Part shown: piece by piece, positions 38,125 to 45,264 of the stretch
Layout: each line of letters starts with the position of its first letter
Numbering within the stretch: position 1 is the first letter of the stretch
NCBI RefSeq assembly: GCF_010078235.1
Contig: NZ_JAABOS010000008.1
Location: 164,692-228,691 of the forward strand
Direction: 5' to 3'
DNA length: 64,000 bases
Source of the DNA: Cognatundibacterium crateris
GTDB lineage: Bacteria; Pseudomonadota; Gammaproteobacteria; Burkholderiales; Burkholderiaceae_D
Notes under the pieces: generated by a model
What the model was told of the DNA's origin: nothing
What the model saw: the letters and a program-made list of their open reading frames with translations, nothing else
The model's database searches: none
Translations under genes and position numbers: made by a program

Positions 38125-38224
38125 TTTTTCACATTTTATGTGAATAAGTTTGTGAAAAAAATGCCAAACATCAACACAACCCATTGATTTATATGAATTT
38201 ATTGGCATCGCTTAAGAAATAAGC
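38125..38224 (+). repeat. DnaA/IHF module 5
   Basis: All three boxes match TTWTNCACA: TTTTTCACA 38125-38133, TGTGAATAA 38139-38147, TGTGAAAAA 38151-38159. IHF-like 38177-38189 is exact. Terminal GCTTA-N5-TAAGC at 38210-38224. An extra box TGTGGAAAA lies just before it at 38108-38116. Confidence 0.78.
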
Positions 38225-38265
38225 AAATGCGCATATTAGCGGGCTCAAGCAAAGATACTCACAGC

Positions 38266-38365
38266 TTATTCACTTTTTCTGTGGATAAGCATGTGCACAA
38301 GCATAGCAAGGGCATGCAAAGTCCTTGATTTGTAAGGTATTTTTCATTTTGCCTAAACAATTTGC
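38266..38365 (+). repeat. DnaA/IHF module 6
   Basis: Box 1 TTATTCACT 38266-38274 (one mismatch), box 2 TGTGGATAA 38280-38288 (perfect R1-type DnaA box TTATCCACA), box 3 TGTGCACAA 38292-38300, IHF-like 38318-38330 (one mismatch), terminal element 38351-38365 (degenerate). Confidence 0.75.
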
Positions 38366-38494
38366 ACAAAGAAACTCCCGAAGAATCAATCACTTAGACT
38401 CAGCGTTTTCATTTGCTTTGACAAGTGCAATGCACAATGACATGCTGACGCGCTTACCACGCTTCTGTGGAAAGCTTTTTCTGCTGTCAGCCCC

Positions 38495-39862
38495 ATGAAT
38501 ACAGAACCTACATTTTCAAATCCAGCCAGCAAGCCATCCGTGATCAGTGTTTCGGCGCTCAACAACGCAGTTGCTCAGTTATTGGAACGTAACCTGCCAC
38601 TGACCTGGGTTTCCGGCGAGATTTCCAATTTTACCCGCGCAGCTTCTGGACATTGGTATTTCACACTCAAGGATCAGGCGGCCCAGGTCAGGGCCGTGAT
38701 GTTCCGCGGACGCGCCCAATATGCCGACTTCCAGCCCAGAGAAGGCGACAAGGTGGAAGTCCGTGCGCTGGTGACCCTGTATGCGCCGCGTGGCGATTAC
38801 CAGCTGAGTGTGGAAGCGATACGACGCGCCGGTGTCGGCAATCTGTATGAGGCCTTTCTGCGTCTGAAGGCGCAACTGGAACAGGAAGGCTTGTTTGATC
38901 CAGCCAGAAAACGTCCAATCCCGCCCTTCGTACGCCGTATCGGTATCGTCACCAGCCCGCAGGCAGCGGCGTTGCGCGATATCCTGACAGCGCTCAAACG
39001 GCGCGCACCGCATATCGCCGTCATCCTCTATCCCACACCGGTACAAGGTGAAGGCGCGGCCGCCAAAATCGCGCAAGCGATCGCCACTGCCAATGCACGT
39101 GAAGAATGTGATGTGCTGCTGGTCTGTCGCGGTGGTGGCAGCATGGAAGACTTGTGGGCGTTTAATGAAGAAATCGTGGCACGCACCGTGGCACATAGTC
39201 AGATACCGGTGATTGCAGGCATAGGGCATGAAACCGACTTCACCATCACCGATTTCGCAGCCGACCTGCGCGCCGCCACCCCAACCGCAGCCGCTGAACT
39301 GGCCGCCACGCCGCGCACAGAATGGCTGGATTTACTGGCGCGCCAGGCACAACAACTACAACGTGCGCAAAGCCGTCTGCTCAACGAGCAACAACAAACG
39401 CTGGACTGGCTGGCAAGACGCCTGCAAAGCCCGGCCGCCGCATTTGCCGCCAGACGCCAGCAATTGCAGCAAGCCAGCCAGAGCTTACGCTTTGCGGCCC
39501 GCCAGCAATGGCAACATTCACGCCATACACTCAGTCAGTTAGCGCAAGCGCTGCATAACCAGACACCCGATACCGCTGTCCGCCATACACAACTCCAGCA
39601 ATGGCAGCAACGCCTCAGCCATGCCAGTCAGTCCAGGCTGCAGCAACAGCATCAAGCGCTGAAACACCTGCAAGCCCAGCTGGAATTACTCAATCCTCAG
39701 CGCACGCTGGAACGCGGTTACGCCATCCTGAGCGATGGCAAAGGACGCGCGCTGCGTTCACCGGCACAACTGCAACCCGGCAGCTCAGTGCGTGTGCAAC
39801 TGGCACAAGGCAGCGCACAACTGGGCATCGCCAGCGTACAGTCCAGCCTGGATGAACAATAG
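38495..39862 (+). CDS. xseA: Exodeoxyribonuclease VII large subunit XseA
   Basis: A 455-residue subunit of the nuclease that degrades single-stranded DNA from both ends. The N-terminal OB fold (residues 15-115) has [10 protein letters not shown] and GHWYFTLKD. The catalytic domain shows [30 protein letters not shown] and [26 protein letters not shown]. The C-terminal 150 residues are a Gln-rich coiled coil that binds XseB. The small subunit gene is not here. It begins 130 bp after the DnaA/IHF-like array. Confidence 0.96.
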   Translation: MNTEPTFSNPASKPSVISVSALNNAVAQLLERNLPLTWVSGEISNFTRAASGHWYFTLKDQAAQVRAVMFRGRAQYADFQPREGDKVEVRALVTLYAPRGDYQLSVEAIRRAGVGNLYEAFLRLKAQLEQEGLFDPARKRPIPPFVRRIGIVTSPQAAALRDILTALKRRAPHIAVILYPTPVQGEGAAAKIAQAIATANAREECDVLLVCRGGGSMEDLWAFNEEIVARTVAHSQIPVIAGIGHETDFTITDFAADLRAATPTAAAELAATPRTEWLDLLARQAQQLQRAQSRLLNEQQQTLDWLARRLQSPAAAFAARRQQLQQASQSLRFAARQQWQHSRHTLSQLAQALHNQTPDTAVRHTQLQQWQQRLSHASQSRLQQQHQALKHLQAQLELLNPQRTLERGYAILSDGKGRALRSPAQLQPGSSVRVQLAQGSAQLGIASVQSSLDEQ

Positions 39863-39941
39863 GACGTGCATCAAGCCATAAACACTTAGCAGATTTAAGC
39901 GGGAAAAACCCTGTATCACGCAGGGAATTAGCCGTCTCGGG

Positions 39942-39970
39942 CTGCAAGCTTGCGCGCAAACGCTTACAAT
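39942..39970 (+). promoter_or_regulatory. Possible sodB promoter
   Basis: CTGCAA at 39942-39947, a 17-bp spacer and TACAAT at 39965-39970, 66 bp before the sodB ATG. The -35 is weak. Confidence 0.4.
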
Positions 39971-40036
39971 GCTGACTTTCACCGTAGCTTAATCCCGTTT
40001 CACCGACGGAAACCTCAGTCAATTAAAGGACGCGAC

Positions 40037-40615
40037 ATGGAACATACCTTACCGGCATTGCCCTATGCACTGGACGCTCTGGCGCCACACATCTCTCAAG
40101 AAACACTGGAATTCCACTACGGTAAACATCACCAGACTTATGTCACCAATCTCAACAACCTGATCAAAGGTACAGAGTTTGAAACACTGACTCTGGAAGA
40201 GATCGTTAAAAAATCCTCCGGCGGCGTGTTCAATAATGCTGCTCAGATCTGGAACCATACTTTCTACTGGAACAGCCTGACACCAAACGGTGGCGGCGCG
40301 CCTGCAGGTGCGCTGGCTGATGCGATCAACGCCAAGTGGGGTTCTTTCGATGCATTCAAAGAAGCCTTCACTAAATCTGCTGTTGGTAACTTCGGTTCTT
40401 CCTGGACCTGGCTGGTTAAAAAAGCAGACGGCACACTGGATATCGTCAACACATCCAACGCAGCCACACCACTGACCACGACTGACACGCCTTTGCTGAC
40501 TTGCGATCTGTGGGAACATGCTTACTACATCGACTACCGCAATGTACGTCCTAAATACATGGAAGCATTCTGGTCCTTAGTGAACTGGAATTTTGCCGCT
40601 GCCAATCTGGCTTAA
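40037..40615 (+). CDS. sodB: Iron superoxide dismutase
   Basis: A 192-residue cytoplasmic enzyme that dismutates superoxide. Metal ligands are H27 in EFHYGKHH, the His in IWNHTFYW and the Asp and His in DLWEHAYY. The [11 protein letters not shown] arrangement with Gln before the His marks the Fe type. ATG 40037 follows AAAGGA; a 29-residue upstream extension is not conserved and contains the promoter region. Confidence 0.96.
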   Translation: MEHTLPALPYALDALAPHISQETLEFHYGKHHQTYVTNLNNLIKGTEFETLTLEEIVKKSSGGVFNNAAQIWNHTFYWNSLTPNGGGAPAGALADAINAKWGSFDAFKEAFTKSAVGNFGSSWTWLVKKADGTLDIVNTSNAATPLTTTDTPLLTCDLWEHAYYIDYRNVRPKYMEAFWSLVNWNFAAANLA

Positions 40616-40664
40616 GCAACACGCACACGCTGCGTCTGTGCCGGTCGGCTGACCGGTACACGTG

Positions 40665-40703
40665 AAAAAAACCTGCGATATCCAACATACGCAGGTTTTT
40701 TTT
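40665..40703 (+). terminator. sodB terminator
   Basis: AAAAAAACCTGCG pairs with CGCAGGTTTTTTT over a 12-base loop, 50 bp after sodB. Confidence 0.9.
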
Positions 40704-40771
40704 CATCTGTAGCAGCCATGCTTTATGCGAAGATGCAAAGCATCTTGATTGACTCCTCCCTACCTTTGAGC

Positions 40772-41644
40772 ATGTCGAATTCTCCCTCTCTGTTATTGCG
40801 CTCGCTGCCTGGCATTTTTATCTTTATCTGGGCCTCCGGTTATGTCGTCGCCAAATATGGTCTGCCGTATGCAGAACCGCTGACCTTCCTGTGTCTGCGC
40901 TATCTGGGCGTGGTCGCCTTCATGCTGGCACTCGCGGTCGCGATGCGCGCTCCGTGGCCGCAGCGCAAAGACTGGGGCCCGATTGCAATTGCCGGCATCC
41001 TGATGCAGGCTGGTTATCTGGGTGGGATCTGGTGTGCAGTTAAACTAGGTATGCCTGCTGGCGTGGCGGCACTGATCGCGAATATCCAGCCCATCTTGAC
41101 CGCTGTTGCGGGCCCGCTGATCGGTGAACGCATACGTGGCAAACAATGGCTGGGACTGGCCTTCGGCATAGCCGGTGTGGCACTGGTAGTTGCCAATAAA
41201 ATTTCTGCGGTAGGGCTGTCGCTGTCCAGCGTCGCGCTGGCGGTGATGGCTTTACTGACGATGACCACGGGTACCCTGTACCAGAAAAAAGCCTGCCCCA
41301 GCTTTGATGTACGTACCGGTCAGGTGATACAGTTTGCTGCCTCGCTATTCATCACCCTGCCGTTTGCGCTGCTGCTGGAAACGCAGCACATACAGCCGAC
41401 ACCACAATTTTTTGCAGCGCTGGCCTGGTCAGTATTTGTGTTGTCGGGGGTAGGTATTTCTGTGCTGTTTATCATGATACGACATGGCGAAGCGACAAAA
41501 GTCACCAGCTATATGTACCTGGTCCCTGCTGTCACTGCAGTGATGGCCTGGTTGATGTTCGACGAAAAATTCACCCTGACTGCCGCCATCGGCATGGCCA
41601 TCGCGCTGGCTGGTGTCGCACTGGTGGTACGCCCTGCACGCTGA
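40772..41644 (+). CDS. EamA/DMT family transporter
   Basis: About 290 residues with about ten membrane helices in two EamA repeats (first near residues 10-130, second 140-285). It begins with SLPGIFIFIWASGYVVAKYGLPYAEP, a typical DMT start. Likely exports small metabolites such as amino acids; the substrate is unknown. No Shine-Dalgarno site decides the start: I use 40772, but 40718 and 40733 are in-frame alternatives. Confidence 0.88.
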   Translation: MSNSPSLLLRSLPGIFIFIWASGYVVAKYGLPYAEPLTFLCLRYLGVVAFMLALAVAMRAPWPQRKDWGPIAIAGILMQAGYLGGIWCAVKLGMPAGVAALIANIQPILTAVAGPLIGERIRGKQWLGLAFGIAGVALVVANKISAVGLSLSSVALAVMALLTMTTGTLYQKKACPSFDVRTGQVIQFAASLFITLPFALLLETQHIQPTPQFFAALAWSVFVLSGVGISVLFIMIRHGEATKVTSYMYLVPAVTAVMAWLMFDEKFTLTAAIGMAIALAGVALVVRPAR

Positions 41645-41675
41645 CAGACCAGCCAGTTGAGCTCGCATCAACCTG

Positions 41676-41706
41676 CACTTAGCCCGCCGAAGTGGCGGGC
41701 TAAGTG
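41676..41706. terminator. Convergent hairpin after the EamA gene and the ABC-2 permease gene
   Basis: CACTTAGCCCGCC pairs with GGCGGGCTAAGTG over a 5-base loop. There is no T-run, but it lies exactly between converging gene ends. Confidence 0.6.
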
Positions 41707-41713
41707 AATATCT

Positions 41714-42646
41714 CTACTCCTGCCAGCGCCGTGCAAGCGCTGCCAGCCAGATCATGCTGATACCTGCCACGACGCCCCACCACAAATCAGGGGTGACATA
41801 CAGCGAGGAAATATCCAAACTCATCAGACTACGACTCGGCGTGATCATCACGGCGAGTTTGGGTACGTTTTCATTCGTGACCAACATAGGCGTCCATGAG
41901 GTCGGCAACAGACTGCCTGCCAGGCGGAATGCGCAATGCAGCACCTGCTCAGCCCACACCACGTTATTACCATAAGCACGAGCTATCTGATGGCAAGCGA
42001 GTGCGATCAGCAATGGCAGCAATAAGGCATGCAAACCCGCCCTTTGTTTAGCCAGTGCTGAATTCAATAGCAGCCAGCCAGCCGATGGCATTGCCCACAA
42101 CAGATAGACAGGAAATGCCTGCAGCATGGAAAGCACAAAAACCATGTGTAAATCACTGTTCAAAAACTCTGTATAGCCAGAAGCGCCGGTCCACCAGTCA
42201 GCACCTGCCATGACCAACATATCTATCGCCTGCGTCAGCGCCAATGCGATCAGCGTGCATGCAGGAATCACCAGCAAACCAAACAGCAATTTTGCCATCA
42301 CTGTCTGTACATCACTGACGGGCAGTGACTTCCACAGATAGCAGGATTTATTGGCTCGCTCATTACTCAGTGTTTGGGAAAAATAAATCCAGAGCACGAC
42401 AAACAGCGCAAGAAGAAAAGCTGTCCCATTACCCTCGTAAAAGAAAAAAATCCATTCACGCCGGCTGTGCTGATAAGTGCCGGTACTAAAAAAAAAGTTT
42501 GCGGTTGCCATATGATTGGCGATATGTTTGAACGCTACGATGCAGCTCAGCCCTATGCTGATCGCCATCAAGACAGCCAGCAAACGGAATAGCATCTTTT
42601 TGTATTCCCAATATTCGCGCTTGATCAACCAGAATAAAGTATTCAT
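41714..42646 (-). CDS. ABC-2 type permease-like membrane protein A
   Basis: About 310 residues with about six hydrophobic segments. It begins NTLFWLIKREYWEYKKML, strongly similar to its neighbour (LLKREFWEYRRALL), so the two are paralogues. Each should form half of a membrane channel with the adjacent ATPase. ATG 42646 is chosen for AAGGAG upstream. Substrate is unknown. It is last in gntR-ATPase-permease-permease. Confidence 0.75.
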   Translation of the reverse strand: MNTLFWLIKREYWEYKKMLFRLLAVLMAISIGLSCIVAFKHIANHMATANFFFSTGTYQHSRREWIFFFYEGNGTAFLLALFVVLWIYFSQTLSNERANKSCYLWKSLPVSDVQTVMAKLLFGLLVIPACTLIALALTQAIDMLVMAGADWWTGASGYTEFLNSDLHMVFVLSMLQAFPVYLLWAMPSAGWLLLNSALAKQRAGLHALLLPLLIALACHQIARAYGNNVVWAEQVLHCAFRLAGSLLPTSWTPMLVTNENVPKLAVMITPSRSLMSLDISSLYVTPDLWWGVVAGISMIWLAALARRWQE

Positions 42647-42656
42647 CTCGTTCTCC

Positions 42657-43613
42657 TTATCCGCTTTTGAAACGCCGTAAGTGGGCGGCGCAGATCGTGA
42701 ACATGCTTCCCACAACGACACTGATCCACAAGTTCTGGTTGATGAATTGTTTAATCAAATCCGGCTGTTGGTGTACATGGTGACTCATCACGCCTCTCAG
42801 GTAATTCTCCCAATCCCAACCGCCTTCAAACCAGAGCAGCTTGGCATTCAAAGAGCCGGGCAGCAAACTAAGATCAAGCGAAGTCAGAAAAGTCGCGACC
42901 GGCTTCAACCAGAATTCCGCATCAGGATAAGATAAATGCGTTTGTGTCACCACTACCAAGCCCAGTAAAGGAATCAAGATTGCAAACAGTCCTCCGAGTC
43001 GTGGAGTGAGCGCAGACCAGAGCATTAACCATCCACCGGTCAAACCACCCCATAATATGAAGACAGGAAAAGAAATCATCGATGATGAATAGAGAGTCAT
43101 GCCAGATTCAAGAAAATCTGCGGTTGAAATTTCTAAGCTAAGTTGCTTCGAAAAATATGCGGCATGGAGCAATACGGAAACCAAGGTAGCGCATAAATTA
43201 GCGAGCAAAAAAAATAAAGGAATTACTGTAGTGCCAAAAAATAATTTAACGAAAACAGTTTGCATATCAGTCACGGGCAAGGATCGCCAAAACATCACAT
43301 TTTTTTCTGTTCGCTCGGTGCCTAGTGTTAGTAAAAAATAGCGAAAGCAGAAAATAAACCCCGTTATCTCAAACAATAAACGCTGTGCGTATAACCAAGT
43401 CTGCAGAAGCGCATAAGCCACTAACTCTTCAGTCGTTTTATCTATACCTAACCGGGAAAGTACGCGTGATTGAATGTGTGTGGTAAGCAAATCCACATTC
43501 AACGCCCAGGCATTGAGCACGATACAAACCAGCAGCAACGTACCCAGCGTGACCAACAAGGCCCTGCGATACTCCCAGAATTCACGCTTCAATAACCACC
43601 AGCAGGCTTTCAT
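42657..43613 (-). CDS. ABC-2 type permease-like membrane protein B
   Basis: A 318-residue membrane protein with about six hydrophobic segments. Paralogue of the next gene. It keeps the conserved FWRSLPVTDMQTVFVKLFFG loop, which matches LWKSLPVSDVQTVMAKLLFG in the other permease. Its ATG overlaps the ATPase stop by 4 bases. The family is not one I can name beyond ABC-2 type. Confidence 0.75.
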   Translation of the reverse strand: MKACWWLLKREFWEYRRALLVTLGTLLLVCIVLNAWALNVDLLTTHIQSRVLSRLGIDKTTEELVAYALLQTWLYAQRLLFEITGFIFCFRYFLLTLGTERTEKNVMFWRSLPVTDMQTVFVKLFFGTTVIPLFFLLANLCATLVSVLLHAAYFSKQLSLEISTADFLESGMTLYSSSMISFPVFILWGGLTGGWLMLWSALTPRLGGLFAILIPLLGLVVVTQTHLSYPDAEFWLKPVATFLTSLDLSLLPGSLNAKLLWFEGGWDWENYLRGVMSHHVHQQPDLIKQFINQNLWISVVVGSMFTICAAHLRRFKSG

Positions 43614-44467
43614 GGCTGACCTCCCTGCATCAGTGCAACGTAAATATCACTCAGCGTAGCGCGGTGCAAAGTGCCGAGCTGTGCCAGTTCGGTAGTGGGC
43701 ACGCTGTCAAACATCATGCGCTGCTGACCAAACAGACTACGCTCAGCAACTGGCTTAAGCAGGCGCGCCTGGGTGATACAGTCTGAATTCACCGTCACTT
43801 CAATAAAGCGTTCATGCAGGCTTTCCAGATCCTGTTGCAACACCAGCTGACCATCGCGGATCAGCATCACATCAGTCAGAATTTGCTCAATTTCCTCGAC
43901 CTGATGGGTAGAAATGAGTATGGTTTTTTGCTGGTCAAAATACTCTTCCAGCAAATCCTGATAAAACTGCTTGCGGTACAGGATATCCAGACCCAGCGTA
44001 GGCTCGTCCAGCACCAGCAGTTTCGCATCGATAGCCATCACCAGAGCCAGATGCAGCTGGGCCACCATGCCTTTGGACATTTCACTGACCAACAACTCCG
44101 GTGCTAATTTTGTTTTTGCCAGATAGCGCTCTGCCTTATCGCGTTGAAAACGCGGGTGTACTCCTTCGACAAAACTGATGGCATTGCGCACGCTGAGCCA
44201 GCCCGGCAGGATCGCTACGTCGGCGATAAATGAGATTTCCTGCATCAGTTGATCGCGTTGGCGCCAGGGATCAAGGCCACTGACAGTCAGCTCCCCCTCA
44301 CAGCGGGTCAGCCCGAGCAAGGCTTTTATCAGCGTGGTTTTGCCAGCACCGTTAGGGCCGATCAGACCAAGCACGCGGCCGCTGTCGATAGCAAAACTCA
44401 TGCCTTTCAAGACGTGCTTGCGGCCGTATTGTTTGCGCAGATTTCTGACACTGATACAACTCGTCAT
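43610..44467 (-). CDS. ABC transporter ATPase
   Basis: A 285-residue cytoplasmic ATPase. Walker A GPNGAGKTT near residue 37, Walker B LLVLDEPTLGLD and the switch His in ISTHQVEE. The signature is an unusual SEMSKGM instead of LSGGQ, as in YtrB/CcmA-like ABC-2 exporters. It lies 2 bp after the GntR gene and overlaps permease B. GntR-YtrA plus ABC-2 operons often respond to cell-envelope stress, but that is an analogy. Confidence 0.9.
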   Translation of the reverse strand: MTSCISVRNLRKQYGRKHVLKGMSFAIDSGRVLGLIGPNGAGKTTLIKALLGLTRCEGELTVSGLDPWRQRDQLMQEISFIADVAILPGWLSVRNAISFVEGVHPRFQRDKAERYLAKTKLAPELLVSEMSKGMVAQLHLALVMAIDAKLLVLDEPTLGLDILYRKQFYQDLLEEYFDQQKTILISTHQVEEIEQILTDVMLIRDGQLVLQQDLESLHERFIEVTVNSDCITQARLLKPVAERSLFGQQRMMFDSVPTTELAQLGTLHRATLSDIYVALMQGGQP

Positions 44468-44469
44468 GT

Positions 44470-44889
44470 TTATTCTCCCGTCTGATTGTCTGCATTTGCA
44501 TCGGTCTGAGCTGTGTCAGGTGAGCGCAGTGTTGTTGTCGACGCCGCACTGTCTAACTCGTCCAGACTCAGTCCCAGGCGCTGTATGCGTTGTCGTATAC
44601 GTGGCCATTCCTCGGACAAAAAGCGTTGTTTTTCACTTTGCAGCAGGCGTTGCTGCGCACCTTGCATGACATACATACCTAATCCCCTGCGTTTTTCCAC
44701 CAGGCCAGCGTCCACCAGCTCCTGATAAGCTTTTGAAACCGTGATCGGATTAATCTGATAATCCGCTGCTATCTGTCTGACTGAAGGAAGGGCGTCCCCT
44801 TCTTTCAATAAGCCGTCCAGCATCATGGTCTGTACCCGCTCTCTCAATTGCCGGTAAATCGGTGTCTGGTCATTCCAGTCCGTTCCCAT
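44470..44889 (-). CDS. GntR-family transcriptional regulator, YtrA subfamily
   Basis: A 139-residue protein with one winged helix (residues 15-75: PIYRQLRERVQTMML, DALPSVRQIAADYQINPITVSKAYQEL) and a short C-terminal dimer helix, typical of YtrA. ATG 44889 is supported by AAGGAG upstream and by the domain start; a longer frame would run through the operator. It is first in its operon and probably autorepresses from the palindrome at 44957. Confidence 0.88.
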   Translation of the reverse strand: MGTDWNDQTPIYRQLRERVQTMMLDGLLKEGDALPSVRQIAADYQINPITVSKAYQELVDAGLVEKRRGLGMYVMQGAQQRLLQSEKQRFLSEEWPRIRQRIQRLGLSLDELDSAASTTTLRSPDTAQTDANADNQTGE

Positions 44890-44956
44890 TTTTACTCCTT
44901 CATCCCCGGTTGCTGTTTGCGTAGGCAAAAGCGTTTGATGCAATAACAATAAGTCA

Positions 44957-44978
44957 GTGTTGTAGTTAACTATAACAC
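44957..44978. promoter_or_regulatory. 22-bp near-perfect palindrome, GntR autoregulatory operator
   Basis: Centre GTAGTTAACTATAAC; the two 11-bp halves differ at a single pair. It lies 68 bp before the GntR ATG and overlaps a TATAGT-like -10 on the minus strand, so bound repressor would block the promoter. Confidence 0.65.
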
Positions 44979-45264
44979 CAAACATCACAAAGAGTTATTT
45001 TTTTATTTAATTCATTTTTCTAAGCTGCAATCGGACAAAAGCCCGCCTCCAGCCCGGGAGTTGGCGTCTGCCTGACGATGAACAGCAATTAAAATCGGTC
45101 ATTGATTGCTTTCAGCAAATAATCTCGCGTTGTGTGGAATTCCTTTGCCTGACATGGAACTGCAACATGCAGTCTCTGTCTATCTCAGCCTGGTTCTGCC
45201 TATTCCTAGAAAACGCGGTTAAGTCCATGCGGTACCCCAGCGGTTTTCCTCTTGTCCTGAATAA
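44979..45264. other. Gap between the GntR operon and the S9 peptidase gene
   Basis: About 285 bp with an AT-rich half next to the operator and a mixed half before the peptidase. It should hold the peptidase promoter, but I see no clear motif and no gene. Confidence 0.4.

Larger units (their letters stand above)
37455..38365. repeat. Six-module DnaA-box/IHF-like repeat array
   Basis: Six modules of about 99 bp. Each has box 1 (forward, like TTWTNCACA), box 2 and box 3 (reverse, like TGTGNAWAA), an IHF-like TTGAT core and a 15-bp terminal element. Relative to box 1, box 2 starts at +14 in five modules (+16 in one) and box 3 starts 12 bases after box 2 in all six. TTGAT starts 32-33 bases after box 3 and the terminal element 26 bases after TTGAT. 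Of the 18 boxes, 8 match TTWTNCACA exactly, 9 have one mismatch and one has two. Spacers of 41-80 bp between modules are unrelated, so simple recent duplication is unlikely. Together with an IHF site per module, the parts recall Escherichia coli datA. Confidence 0.85.

Noticed and set aside
37455..38365. Chromosomal oriC
   Set aside because: Not excluded, but no dnaA, dnaN, rpmH or parA is near, which is the usual betaproteobacterial setting; a DnaA titration or control locus explains the repeated modules better.
37455..38365. CRISPR array
   Set aside because: Repeats are degenerate, about 99 bp long and carry protein-site patterns; there are no cas genes.
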